Below are positions 31,036 to 40,220 of a stretch of DNA of 64,000 nt, in pieces. The stretch spans positions 3,410,001 through 3,474,000 of the forward strand of contig NZ_CP041036.1 of assembly GCF_006385555.1 (NCBI RefSeq), in the 5' to 3' direction. The notes under the pieces were generated by a model, which saw nothing but the letters and a program-made list of their open reading frames with translations, made no database searches and was not told the origin of the DNA. The first letter of the stretch is position 1; every line of letters begins with the position of its first letter. Source of the DNA: Shewanella polaris. Its GTDB lineage: Bacteria; Pseudomonadota; Gammaproteobacteria; Enterobacterales; Shewanellaceae. The position numbers and the translations under genes were made by a program.

Positions 31036-31182
31036 ATGCGACTTGTTACAAAAATATCAAAAGCTTTACATTACTTTACTCTTTACTCAAAAGAAAAAAA
31101 TTACAATAACCAACTATTACTGACAAGCTACTCGTTAGCCAAATGCCGCCGCGTTACACTCCCCTTAAATGAATGTTTATAG
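31036..31182 (+). CDS. Possible 48-residue leader peptide before the RND operon
   Basis: From the ATG at 31036 a frame of 48 residues (MRLVTKISKALHYFTLYSKE ...) runs to a stop that overlaps the first start codons of the RND adaptor gene. A GGGGA lies 7 bases before the start but inside the arm of a stable hairpin. The peptide is basic, with no known domain. It may be chance, or a short upstream frame controlling translation of the adaptor. I give it low weight. Confidence 0.2.
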   Translation: MRLVTKISKALHYFTLYSKEKNYNNQLLLTSYSLAKCRRVTLPLNECL

Positions 31183-32281
31183 AGATATGACTCAAATGAT
31201 GAATAAACTTGGCCAATGTTTTTTCTTAACAACCATATTTTTTTTGGGCTTCATTGTCTTTTTACCTAATGCCAGTGCCGCACAAAAATCTCCTCGGGCA
31301 GAAAAAGTCGTGCCTGTCATCACTGCAACCATTGAACAACATGACCTATCACAATCAATTACCTTGATAGGAAAACTTGCTGCTACTCATGCGGTAATGA
31401 TAGCGCCACAAGTAGCAGGTAAAATAGACAACATAGAAGTCACATCCAACCAACATGTCAGTAAAGGACAAGTATTACTAACCCTAGATAACCGCAAAGC
31501 AAAAGCCAGTGTGACCGAAGCTCAAGCTTACTATAAGGATGAGGTTCGTAAGCTTAATGAATTTAACAAGCTGATTCACGTTAACGCCATCACTCAAACA
31601 GAAATAGAAGCTCAAAAAGCGAATGTCGATATCGCTTTCGCACGACTCGAATCAGCTAAAACCGACTTGGATTACCACACATTAACGGCACCATTTCCCG
31701 GTAATACAGGTTTTATTAATTTCAGTCGTGGGAAAATGGTTAGTATCAATGAATCACTGTTATCACTTGATGACTTATCCGTATTACAGCTCGACCTACA
31801 AGTTCCTGAGCATTATCTTTCACTACTAAGTACTGGGATGTCGGTAAGCGCTACAAGCAGAGCGTGGAATAAAGTCATTTTTACAGGCAAGATTATCGCG
31901 ATTGATCCTCGCGTCAATTCAGCAACTCTCAATCTCAATATTCGTAGTCAGTTTGATAATAAAAAAGGTCAATTAAAGCCTGGCATGATGATGTCAGCAA
32001 CACTAGTATTTCCTAGTGTGTCATCTCCTATTGTCCCAGTACAAGCGCTTGAATATTCAGGCACCAGACGTTATGTCTACGTGATAAATCAAGACAATAT
32101 CGCCACACGCACCCAAGTAATGTTAGGCGCGCGAATTAAAGATCAGGTATTAATAGAATCTGGTATCAATATAGGCGATCACATTGTTGTACAAGGACTA
32201 GTGAACATGCGTGACGGTGTGAAAGTGAAAGACTTAGCCACTCAGTCTACAACAAGCCCTGTTAAACAGGAGCGCGAATAA
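31169..32281 (+). CDS. RND efflux system periplasmic adaptor (membrane fusion protein)
   Basis: The adaptor joins an inner-membrane RND pump to an outer-membrane channel. The hydrophobic N-terminus FFLTTIFFLGFIVFLPNASA is a signal sequence with a signal-peptidase I site; there is no lipobox cysteine. The half-lipoyl segments VMIAPQVAGKIDNIEVTSNQ and QVLLTLDNRKAKASVTEAQ, a short hairpin coiled coil, YHTLTAPFPGNTGFINFSRG, and the C-terminal beta barrel and membrane-proximal domain follow in the HlyD/AcrA order. The start is uncertain: ATG at 31169, 31187, 31196 or 31199. Its stop overlaps the pump start in a TAATG, so the two are coupled. 370 residues from the longest start. Confidence 0.93.
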   Translation: MNVYRDMTQMMNKLGQCFFLTTIFFLGFIVFLPNASAAQKSPRAEKVVPVITATIEQHDLSQSITLIGKLAATHAVMIAPQVAGKIDNIEVTSNQHVSKGQVLLTLDNRKAKASVTEAQAYYKDEVRKLNEFNKLIHVNAITQTEIEAQKANVDIAFARLESAKTDLDYHTLTAPFPGNTGFINFSRGKMVSINESLLSLDDLSVLQLDLQVPEHYLSLLSTGMSVSATSRAWNKVIFTGKIIAIDPRVNSATLNLNIRSQFDNKKGQLKPGMMMSATLVFPSVSSPIVPVQALEYSGTRRYVYVINQDNIATRTQVMLGARIKDQVLIESGINIGDHIVVQGLVNMRDGVKVKDLATQSTTSPVKQERE

Positions 32282-35200
32282 TGTGGTTAAGTGATACGGC
32301 CGTTAAGCGCCCTGTTGTTGCAATTGTACTGAGTTTATTACTGTGTGTGTTTGGCTTAGTGTCATTTTCTAAACTGTCAGTTAGAGAAATGCCCGATGTA
32401 CAAAACCCTGTAGTGACCGTTATGACCACCTATAGCGGTGCATCGGCCACTATCATGGAAAGTAAAATAACCAAGACTCTCGAAGATGAGTTGACCGGGA
32501 TCAGCGGTATAGATGAGATCACATCAGTCACTCGAAATGGCATGTCACGTATTTCAGTCGAATTTGAACTTGGTTGGGACTTAACCGAAGGCGTGAGTGA
32601 CATACGAGATGCCGTGGCCAAAGCGCAACGCCGCTTACCTGACGAAGCTGATGATCCCATTGTATCTAAAGATAATGGTACTGGTGAACCATCGATTTAC
32701 GTCAACTTAAGCTCTGAAAATATGGACCGTACTCAGCTCACTGATTACGCCCAACGAGTATTAGAAGATAGATTCAGTTTAATTACTGGTGTTAGCTCGG
32801 TTAATATTTCAGGTGGCTTATACAAAGTCATGTACGTGCAGCTAAAGCCACAATTAATGGCAGGTAGAAATGTGACTACCAGCGATATAATTAATGCATT
32901 AAATACAGAAAACCTTGAAACACCCGGAGGTGAAGTCCGTAATGACACCACTGTAATGTCAGTCAGAACAAAACGGTTATATTACAGCCCAGAAGATTTT
33001 AATTACTTAGTTGTCCACACCGCAAACGATGGCACCCCGATTTACCTTAAAGATGTCGCCAGTGTGTTTATCGGTGCAGAAAACGAAAATTCGACCTTTA
33101 AAAGTAATGGCATTGTCAATTTAAGCCTAGGAATAGTGCCGCAATCAGATGCCAACCCATTAGACATTTCGATGCAAGTACAACAAGAAGTCGATAAAGT
33201 GCAGAGTTTTCTGCCTGAAGGGACACAATTAGTTGTCGACTATGATGCCAATGTGTTTATTGCTCGCTCCATTAATGAGGTTTACAACACCTTGTTCATA
33301 ACTGGTGTGCTGGTTGTGTTGGTGCTGTACATTTTCATCGGTCAAGTGCGAGCGACACTCATACCAGCCGTTACCGTTCCAGTATCATTAATAGCCTCTT
33401 TTATGGCAGCTTACAGTTTAGGTTACTCCATTAACTTATTAACCTTAATGGCACTCATTTTGGCTATTGGACTGGTGGTTGATGACGCCATCGTTGTGGT
33501 GGAAAATATTTTTCATCATATTGAGCAAGGCGAACAACCACTTCTAGCGGCTTATAAAGGGACCCGTGAGGTTGGTTTTGCGGTTATGTCCACTACGTTA
33601 GTGTTAATTATGGTGTTTTTACCCATCTCATTTATGGATGGCATGGTGGGTTTATTGTTTACAGAATTCTCCGTGATGCTGGCAATGTCGGTACTTTTTT
33701 CATCACTTATCGCACTGACACTTACCCCAGTAATGTGCAGTAAGCTATTAAAAGCCAATGTGAAAAAAAATCGCTTTAATCTTGCTATAGATAATGGTTT
33801 TAATAGATTAGAACAACGCTATCGTGGCATGGTCAAATGGGCACTTCGTTGGCGAATAGCGGCACCAATTATTATCATCGCCTGTATCGGTGGTAGTTAC
33901 TTATTAATGCAACAAGTCCCTTCACAGCTCTCACCGCAAGAAGATCGTGGAGTTTTGTTTGCGTTTATTAAAGGTGCCGAAGGCACCAGTTATAATCGCA
34001 TGGTCGCCAATATGGACATTGTTGAAAATCGATTAATGCCACTATTAGGCCAGGGAGTAGTGAAATCATTTAGTGTTGAAGCCCCTGCATTTGGTGGCAG
34101 AGCGGGTGATCAAACCGGATTTGCCATTATCCAACTTGAAGATTGGCAAGATCGTGATACAGATATTAAACAAGCTTTAGCATTAATCAGTCAAACGTTA
34201 AAGGATATTCCTGATGTAATGGTTCGTCCGATGCTACCTGGATTTAGAGGTCAATCAAGTGAACCAGTTCAATTTGTATTGGGGGGCTCCGACTATTCCG
34301 AGTTATTTAAATGGGCCCAAGTACTACAACAAGAAGCCGATGCGAGCCCTATGCTTGACGGTGCTGATTTAGATTACGCAGAAACAACCCCAGAACTTGT
34401 CGTTACGGTCGACAAACAAAGGGCTGCAGAGTTAGGAATTAGCGTCTCAGAAATAGCGACAACCTTAGAAATAATGTTGGGAGGGCGCAGCGAAACAACC
34501 TTTGTTGAACGTGGTGAAGAATATGATGTATACCTACGCGGTGATGAAAACAGCTTTAATAGCGTCACTGACCTCAGTAAGATTTATTTTAGAAGCAGCA
34601 AAGGCGAATTAATCACCCTCGACACCGTCACTAAGGTTGAAGAAGTTGCCTCACCGCAGCGGCTAAGCCATACCAACAAACAAAAATCGATTACCATTAA
34701 AGCAAATTTAGGTGAAGGTTATACACTAGGGGAAGCACTCGACTTTTTAGAGAATCGCGCAATTACATTACTGCCAAACGATATTTCAATTGCCTACACT
34801 GGTGAGTCAAAAGATTTTAAAGAAAACCAAACCGGTGTGCTCATTGTGTTTGCTTTAGCATTACTGATTGCTTACCTAGTATTAGCAGCTCAATTTGAAA
34901 GCTTTATCAATCCGGCAGTGGTGATGTTTACTGTTCCGATGGGTATTTTTGGTGGTTTTATTGGCTTAGTACTCATGCATCAAGGGATGAATATCTATAG
35001 TCAAATTGGCATGATAATGTTAATTGGTATGGTCACCAAGAATGGTATTTTAATTGTCGAATTTGCCAATCAATTACGTGACCGCGGTTTATCACTCGAC
35101 AACGCTATTATAGATGCTTCAGCGCGCCGTTTACGGCCAATATTAATGACCGCATTCACCACTCTAATTGGTGCAATACCCCTGATTATGTCATCCGGAG

Positions 35201-35379
35201 CTGGCAGTGAAAGCCGCATTGCGGTTGGAACTGTGATATTCTTCGGCATGGCATTTGCAACCATAGTCACCCTATTAGTGATCCCAGCAATGTACCGACT
35301 CATCTCTTCGTCAACTCACTCTCCAGGGTTTATTGAAGCACAACTTAATGACGCCATTGCCGCCCAACAAGCGCAATAG
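32281..35379 (+). CDS. RND efflux transporter, inner-membrane pump (HAE1 family)
   Basis: A 1032-residue proton-driven tripartite pump subunit with two homologous halves, each of six membrane helices and a large periplasmic loop. The proton-relay residues are visible: the Asp pair in ILAIGLVVDDAIVVVENIF near residue 400 (TM4) and the lysine in GMVTKNGILIVEFANQ near residue 920 (TM10). The start MWLSDTAVKRPVVAIVLSLLL is typical of the single-adaptor Vex/MexF-like HAE1 pumps. It exports hydrophobic compounds or drugs; the substrates cannot be read. No outer-membrane TolC gene or regulator gene adjoins it, so it probably borrows TolC from elsewhere. Confidence 0.95.
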   Translation: MWLSDTAVKRPVVAIVLSLLLCVFGLVSFSKLSVREMPDVQNPVVTVMTTYSGASATIMESKITKTLEDELTGISGIDEITSVTRNGMSRISVEFELGWDLTEGVSDIRDAVAKAQRRLPDEADDPIVSKDNGTGEPSIYVNLSSENMDRTQLTDYAQRVLEDRFSLITGVSSVNISGGLYKVMYVQLKPQLMAGRNVTTSDIINALNTENLETPGGEVRNDTTVMSVRTKRLYYSPEDFNYLVVHTANDGTPIYLKDVASVFIGAENENSTFKSNGIVNLSLGIVPQSDANPLDISMQVQQEVDKVQSFLPEGTQLVVDYDANVFIARSINEVYNTLFITGVLVVLVLYIFIGQVRATLIPAVTVPVSLIASFMAAYSLGYSINLLTLMALILAIGLVVDDAIVVVENIFHHIEQGEQPLLAAYKGTREVGFAVMSTTLVLIMVFLPISFMDGMVGLLFTEFSVMLAMSVLFSSLIALTLTPVMCSKLLKANVKKNRFNLAIDNGFNRLEQRYRGMVKWALRWRIAAPIIIIACIGGSYLLMQQVPSQLSPQEDRGVLFAFIKGAEGTSYNRMVANMDIVENRLMPLLGQGVVKSFSVEAPAFGGRAGDQTGFAIIQLEDWQDRDTDIKQALALISQTLKDIPDVMVRPMLPGFRGQSSEPVQFVLGGSDYSELFKWAQVLQQEADASPMLDGADLDYAETTPELVVTVDKQRAAELGISVSEIATTLEIMLGGRSETTFVERGEEYDVYLRGDENSFNSVTDLSKIYFRSSKGELITLDTVTKVEEVASPQRLSHTNKQKSITIKANLGEGYTLGEALDFLENRAITLLPNDISIAYTGESKDFKENQTGVLIVFALALLIAYLVLAAQFESFINPAVVMFTVPMGIFGGFIGLVLMHQGMNIYSQIGMIMLIGMVTKNGILIVEFANQLRDRGLSLDNAIIDASARRLRPILMTAFTTLIGAIPLIMSSGAGSESRIAVGTVIFFGMAFATIVTLLVIPAMYRLISSSTHSPGFIEAQLNDAIAAQQAQ

Positions 35380-35402
35380 CCTTAATTTTCTCAGGTTTAA
35401 TA

Positions 35403-35876
35403 ATGACAACGCTTGCAGTATTCGTAGATGTGCAAAATATTTATTACACCTGTAAACAAGGTTTTGGGCGTTCATTTAATTACCGTGCCTTGTATAAACG
35501 TTTATCTGCTCAAGGTAATATCAGCCACGCTATTGCCTACGCAATAGCCCCGGCTGATGACGGACAGGTAAAGTTTCAAGATGCACTAAAGCATATTGGC
35601 TTTACCGTGAAAACTAAGCCCTATATTCAACGTAGTGATGGCTCTGCAAAAGGTGATTGGGATGTTGGGATTACCATCGACATGCTTGAGATAGCGCCTG
35701 CTGTTGACGAAGTAATTTTACTGTCTGGAGATGGCGATTTCGATTTATTACTAAAAAAAATCAATCAAACAACGACATGCTACACCCATGTAATTAGTGT
35801 TGAGCGCCTTACTGCAAAGTCATTAACCGACCAATGTCAGCAATTTACTGCCATTGATAGCACGTTATTAATTTAA
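35403..35876 (+). CDS. NYN-domain (LabA/DUF88) protein
   Basis: A 157-residue single-domain protein of the NYN/PIN-like nuclease fold. The acidic catalytic positions are visible in AVFVDVQNIYYTC (residues 5-17), KGDWDVGITIDML near residue 81 and ILLSGDGDFDLLLKKI near residue 104, as in LabA/DUF88 proteins that are thought to act on RNA. No extra domain is present. It starts 23 bases after the RND pump gene on the same strand and may be cotranscribed, though a functional tie to efflux is not evident. Confidence 0.88.
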   Translation: MTTLAVFVDVQNIYYTCKQGFGRSFNYRALYKRLSAQGNISHAIAYAIAPADDGQVKFQDALKHIGFTVKTKPYIQRSDGSAKGDWDVGITIDMLEIAPAVDEVILLSGDGDFDLLLKKINQTTTCYTHVISVERLTAKSLTDQCQQFTAIDSTLLI

Positions 35877-36208
35877 TCATTTGCGCAATCGCTTTTCAGA
35901 TTTCGTCGATGGCAGTACTTATTCTAATAATACTAAACTTCAATTAAACTTTTTAAACATTAAATTGAAGACTTACATTATGAGTAACTCAGAGAAACGT
36001 TGCAAAGAACCAATGAATAAATTTAAGATCACTGCATTAGGGTTACCAATATTGTAATAATAAATTTTTTACGAAATCAATTTATAGCCTTAGACTATTG
36101 ATTATCATAATTATTATCCAAATATTTACCCGACTGAGTAAATACCACTTGGGTAGTAAAGATGGTAGTATTCACTCAATGTTATTAAAATATTTAATAA
36201 AGGATGAT
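35877..36208 (+). other. 332-base non-coding gap before the solute-binding protein gene
   Basis: The gap contains an imperfect hairpin (CTTCAATT at 35938-35945 with AATTGAAG at 35963-35970) and one small frame of 25 residues at 35980-36057 (MSNSEKRCKEPMNKFKITAL ...), which has no convincing ribosome site and resembles nothing I know; it could be a gene remnant. The rest is AT-rich. No clear promoter was identified. Confidence 0.5.
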
Positions 36209-37024
36209 ATGTCGTTAATAGGTTACCTCAGCACCTTGGTTGATCATATTTCAACCTATAAAGTACGCAGAATATCTGCACAGGTTACTTTACTTGCATT
36301 GGTGATCTTTTGCGTGATCTTCACACCAAAAACAACATTAGCCGAGCCATTAAAAATCACTTTGGCAGCTGAAGATGGCTGGCCACCTTTTGCCAACGAA
36401 TTTGGCAGCGGTATTTCCCACAATCTAATCAATCAAGCCTTCAAGCAAGTTGATGTAGACGTTTCTACTATTATAGTGCCTTATACTCGCGGACTCATAA
36501 TGACCGAGCGAGGATCTGTTGATGGCGTCTTTAATGTCACTCGGGAGGAAAGTACCATAGATCGCTTTGTGTTTGGTAATGAGCCTCTTTTTACCGTAAC
36601 CGCATCTTTTTTCTTTGCTAAAGAACATCCAACAATGGCCAATAATAAATGGCTGCTCCCAAGCAGAAGTATTATCGGGATTGTGAATGGTTATGAATAC
36701 GGTGACGAATTCAACACACTGGTAGAACAACGAAAATTGCAAGTCATTACGGTTAACAGTCAACGTCAGCTGATCAATTTATTATTAGTCGGCCGAATTG
36801 ATACCGCGATTATGTTCGATCTTGTGGCAGATGTTTACATTCAACAGATGGGAGTTGAAGACGATATAACGGCTAAATTCATTAACCATAAAAGTGAAAT
36901 TTTTGTCGCGTTCTCTAAACTAAATCCGCAAGCGGAGCGTCTTAGCAAGTTATTAGACGAAGGGCTATTAACATTACAAAAGCAGGGTAAATATCATCAA
37001 CTGCTTCAGCCTGAAAATGATTAA
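36209..37024 (+). CDS. Periplasmic amino-acid-type solute-binding protein (orphan)
   Basis: A type 2 periplasmic binding protein (SBP_bac_3 family) of 271 residues from the ATG at 36209, which follows a clear AAAGGA site; a frame open from 36098 would add 37 unlikely residues. A signal sequence (SAQVTLLALVIFCVIFTPKTTLA) ends before EPLKITLAAEDGWPPFANEFG, the usual N-terminal lobe start, then GISHNLINQAFKQ and VPYTRGLIMTERGSVDGVFNVT. No ABC permease or ATPase gene is nearby. Orphan proteins of this kind are frequent in Shewanella and may serve as sensors or scavengers rather than ABC partners. Confidence 0.87.
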   Translation: MSLIGYLSTLVDHISTYKVRRISAQVTLLALVIFCVIFTPKTTLAEPLKITLAAEDGWPPFANEFGSGISHNLINQAFKQVDVDVSTIIVPYTRGLIMTERGSVDGVFNVTREESTIDRFVFGNEPLFTVTASFFFAKEHPTMANNKWLLPSRSIIGIVNGYEYGDEFNTLVEQRKLQVITVNSQRQLINLLLVGRIDTAIMFDLVADVYIQQMGVEDDITAKFINHKSEIFVAFSKLNPQAERLSKLLDEGLLTLQKQGKYHQLLQPEND

Positions 37025-37050
37025 CCACAATATAATAAGGTCATAGCGAT

Positions 37051-37482
37051 ATGAGCCATTCTCCTGCAGAGCCTAAATACAGTCCAATCTACTCTTTTGC
37101 TGTACAAATTTATTATGAAGATACTGATTTTTCTGGTGTAGTTTATCATCCAAATTTTTTAAAGTATTTTGAACGTGCGCGGGAGCATGTCATTGGCGCA
37201 GAGGTACTCAGCAAGCTTTGGCAGCAACAACAATTGGGTTTTGCTGTCTATCGCAGCGATATGTTATGTCACGATGGCGTTGAGTTTGCTGATATTATTG
37301 ATGTGCGTACGCAATTTTATTTTGAGAGTAAATACCGCACAGTATGGAAACAGGAAATATGGCGGCCAAATGCTAAAAAGCCTGCTGTAACAGCAACAAT
37401 TGAAATGGTTTGCATGAATCAAAAACGCCAGTTAGCACCTATGCCTGCAACATTAATCAGCCAGTTGTCAGTAGGATTTTAA
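37051..37482 (+). CDS. YbgC/FadM-type acyl-CoA thioesterase (hotdog fold)
   Basis: A 143-residue 4-hydroxybenzoyl-CoA-thioesterase-type hotdog protein. The active-site segment IYYEDTDFSGVVYHPNFLKYFERARE (given here by its key residues: Asp in YEDTD, then VVYH and FERARE) is near residues 25-48 and matches the YbgC family, whose members hydrolyse short or long acyl-CoA esters. It is not next to tol-pal, so it is probably a YbgC paralogue. It lies 26 bases after the solute-binding protein gene and converges on the GGDEF/EAL gene. Confidence 0.88.
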   Translation: MSHSPAEPKYSPIYSFAVQIYYEDTDFSGVVYHPNFLKYFERAREHVIGAEVLSKLWQQQQLGFAVYRSDMLCHDGVEFADIIDVRTQFYFESKYRTVWKQEIWRPNAKKPAVTATIEMVCMNQKRQLAPMPATLISQLSVGF

Positions 37483-37528
37483 TCATTAACTCTCTACTTA
37501 TAAAATTGCATTCAGTTTATAAGGCTCC

Positions 37529-39019
37529 TTATGATTCATTAGATATCGGATAGTTAAGTTGCGGGTAACTATGTTCAAATTCGCTTACGGTGAATGGCTT
37601 TGCAAAGTAATCACCTTGAATAGTATCGACTCCAAAACCCGTTAACACTTCTAATACTGATTTTGATTCAACGCCTTCAACCGTCACTTTAAAACCCAAA
37701 TTTTTAGCCAGTTCTATACTGGTCTTCACAATGTGTTTGGCAGCAGCAGAGGTTTCAAATTCATTTAAAAAGGCTTTATCAATCTTAACTTCATCTACTG
37801 GGAGATAACGTAAATATGCCAACGATGAATGTCCTGTACCAAAATCATCAATAGCAAGTTTAACCCCAATATCACGCAATTGATTTAAAATAACAATGGT
37901 ATTTTCGACAGATGACATTAAAGCACTTTCGGTGATTTCAATAGTAATCGATTCGGCAGGAACTAGGTATTGGGATAATTTAGTGGCAACATCGACAGCT
38001 AAATTGGGATTATCTAAATCAGTAGATGACAAGTTTAGGGCCACATTAATATAAATACCCATATTGCGCCATTTAGCTTGTTGAGCGATGACCTTATCAA
38101 GCACCCAAGAGCTTAACATTTCGATCATACCAGTTTGTTCCGCGAGTGGAATAAACTCACTAGGTGAAATTAATCCTAAGCCTTCATGTTGCCAACGAAT
38201 CAAAGCTTCAACCTGTTTACATTGACCACTTTTTATATCCAACTTAGGCTGAAATACCATAAACAGTTGGTTTTGCTTTAAACCTTTAGGTAAGCCATTG
38301 ATAATTAATAATTCTCGATACTGTGCTTTATCGTCATCTTGATCATAAAAAGCTATCTGCTGTTTTAATGTTTTGGCCTTTTTCAGTGCTAAATCTAATC
38401 GGCGCAACATTAAACTGACATCGGCATGGTGCTCGTTTAACGACAAGACACCAAGCTGCACTTTGATGCTAATTGGCTGTTGTTCTATTTCAAACAGGGT
38501 TTGTAAATCATTTTTTATCGCAAACAATTGCTCACTAGTCAATGGTTTATGAAAAAACAACAGAAACTCATTACCGTTCATCCTTGCGATAAATTGAGCT
38601 TTACAGCTGATATTAGTGATTTTTTTAGCAAACGCTTTTAGAAGTTTATCGCCAAATACAAAACCAAATAAATCATTTACAAAACGAAATTGTCGAATAT
38701 CTATCAACACTAACATGCCTTCTGAAATAGGCATTATTGACAGAATTCTGCGTTTAAAACCAACGCGATTAGCCAATCCCGTTAATTTATCTCGTTCACT
38801 GCTTAAATAATTTGATTGATGTAAATTGTTGAGGACGTTAGTAAGTGGTTTTAATAATGTTGAAGGGGAGTCGATTAAAAATGAATCTTGATTTAATAAT
38901 TGTAATTCAAGTGAATGAGTCAATTGCCGAATAAATCGATATTGACGCCAATAAAAATACCCGACAATGCACAGCATAACCGTAAGTATAAATAATATTA
39001 TTATCAGTAAATAATTCAT
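37529..39019 (-). CDS. Membrane GGDEF/EAL protein, probably a cyclic-di-GMP phosphodiesterase
   Basis: An N-terminal membrane helix (LLIIILFILTVMLCIVGYFYW) leads to a GGDEF domain (residues ~75-235) and an EAL domain (~245-490) of a 496-residue protein. The GGDEF signature is NGNEF (IARMNGNEFLLFF), so cyclase activity is doubtful, and no I-site RxxD is seen. The EAL domain keeps QPKLDIKSG, VEALIRWQ, EITESALM, DDFGTGHSSLAYLRYLPVDE, KIDKAFL, VEGVES and QGDYFAKP, so it should hydrolyse c-di-GMP. No sensor domain precedes it. It is downstream of the HDOD gene on the same strand. Confidence 0.93.
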   Translation of the reverse strand: MNYLLIIILFILTVMLCIVGYFYWRQYRFIRQLTHSLELQLLNQDSFLIDSPSTLLKPLTNVLNNLHQSNYLSSERDKLTGLANRVGFKRRILSIMPISEGMLVLIDIRQFRFVNDLFGFVFGDKLLKAFAKKITNISCKAQFIARMNGNEFLLFFHKPLTSEQLFAIKNDLQTLFEIEQQPISIKVQLGVLSLNEHHADVSLMLRRLDLALKKAKTLKQQIAFYDQDDDKAQYRELLIINGLPKGLKQNQLFMVFQPKLDIKSGQCKQVEALIRWQHEGLGLISPSEFIPLAEQTGMIEMLSSWVLDKVIAQQAKWRNMGIYINVALNLSSTDLDNPNLAVDVATKLSQYLVPAESITIEITESALMSSVENTIVILNQLRDIGVKLAIDDFGTGHSSLAYLRYLPVDEVKIDKAFLNEFETSAAAKHIVKTSIELAKNLGFKVTVEGVESKSVLEVLTGFGVDTIQGDYFAKPFTVSEFEHSYPQLNYPISNES

Positions 39020-39125
39020 AATGTTCTAATCTTATGCTTTCTTTATACGTTAAATTAGCATTATATTTGGATATTATATTGTATTGGCTCAATGACTTAA
39101 ATTGGTAACAATAAATCCAATACGA

Positions 39126-39968
39126 CTATTCGTAACTCTGTTTAATTGAATGATACATTTCAATAAACTCATCACTAGCAAGATCTTCTGGGGTCACGGG
39201 TAAGCCTCGCTCAGCAAAAACACCTAATCTTTCTTCTAACTCTTCACCCGCACGTAACTCTCCGGTATAAAATGCAGCTGAACGAATAAAATCTAGATAA
39301 GTCACTTTTTCAGGCATGTAATGTAAATCAGCCCAGCGCTCCACCACTTCCATCACTTCAGGTGCAAAATCCCATGTTTTCAATATTGCACGACCAATAG
39401 GCCCCTGCATTTTACGCACTAAACTGCGTAAATCGTCAATTCGACTAAATAGCTCTGGCTGAACTTCGGCCTCGGTTAATACTGGTAATGCGCCAATATT
39501 ATGCACCAAACCAGCAAGAGTTAAGGTATCACGGTCTAATTTTTTATTTGGATGGCGCTTGTTATACATTTCAAGCATCGCACAAGATGAAGCCGTCACC
39601 TCAATAGAGGTATTCCATACTTCATCCATTACCTCCCACACCATTTCATTGGTTGAGATAAATAATTGCTCCATTGCCACAGATGTTGTAATAGATTTAA
39701 TTTGCACTAAACCAATACGACTAACCGCAGCGTTTATACTCTCAGCTTTTTTCCCTGCAGAGTATAAAGCGCTATTTGCTACTCTAATAATACGAGCTGA
39801 AATAGCTGCATCTTGACCAATGATCTCAGCGACTTGTTTAAGACTTGAATCTTTACGGGACACAACTTCTTGAACACGCATAGCCACTTCTGGTAATGTT
39901 GGTAGAACTAAAGCGTCATCTTTAAGCTTTCTTAATAGTCCGACCAAGAGTTGATGTTCCGTGGACAT
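39126..39968 (-). CDS. HDOD domain protein
   Basis: A 280-residue cytosolic protein made of one HDOD domain (residues ~20-215), a non-catalytic relative of HD phosphohydrolases: LPTLPEVAMRVQEVV near the N-terminus, then AEIIGQDAAISARIIRVANSALY and TLAGLVHNIGALPVL. HDOD proteins act as signalling adaptors, often linked to c-di-GMP or chemotaxis. It precedes the GGDEF/EAL gene by 106 bases, which supports a signalling role. The start follows a good GGAG site. Confidence 0.9.
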   Translation of the reverse strand: MSTEHQLLVGLLRKLKDDALVLPTLPEVAMRVQEVVSRKDSSLKQVAEIIGQDAAISARIIRVANSALYSAGKKAESINAAVSRIGLVQIKSITTSVAMEQLFISTNEMVWEVMDEVWNTSIEVTASSCAMLEMYNKRHPNKKLDRDTLTLAGLVHNIGALPVLTEAEVQPELFSRIDDLRSLVRKMQGPIGRAILKTWDFAPEVMEVVERWADLHYMPEKVTYLDFIRSAAFYTGELRAGEELEERLGVFAERGLPVTPEDLASDEFIEMYHSIKQSYE

Positions 39969-40017
39969 GGAGTCTCCATAAATAAATAATTACTAATATT
40001 AAGATTATATACCCAAA

Positions 40018-40033
40018 CTGAAAACGTTTGCGA
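40018..40033. promoter_or_regulatory. PurR-like (LacI-family) operator candidate
   Basis: CTGAAAACGTTTGCGA matches 12 of 16 positions of the PurR consensus and holds the AAACGTTT centre typical of LacI-family operators. It lies between the HDOD gene and trhP, 50 bases before the former and 190 before the latter. Confidence 0.3.
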
Positions 40034-40220
40034 TTACTGAGCTAACTAGAATTCAATTAATTATAACTTTCAGTTTTGATTTATCGGTAAAAAAGATTCT
40101 TCAATACTCTAAAAACACAACCAACCTCACAAATACCAAGGCTATATTTGTCCCAGCTAATATCCTTAAGTAAGCTTCGGCCCTTGAATCATACCATGTT
40201 CAACTAGGTCGAGAAAAACC

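Noticed and set aside
30991..31182. Longer version of the leader frame starting in the terminator
   Set aside because: The start lies within the terminator stem; only the ATG at 31036 has a ribosome-site-like sequence.
35980..36057. 25-residue frame in the gap before the solute-binding protein gene
   Set aside because: No ribosome site, no homology and too short; described only within the gap entry.
37497..37523. CTTATAAA/TTTATAAG hairpin between the thioesterase and GGDEF/EAL genes
   Set aside because: AT-only stem with an 11-base loop and no T run; too weak to call a terminator.
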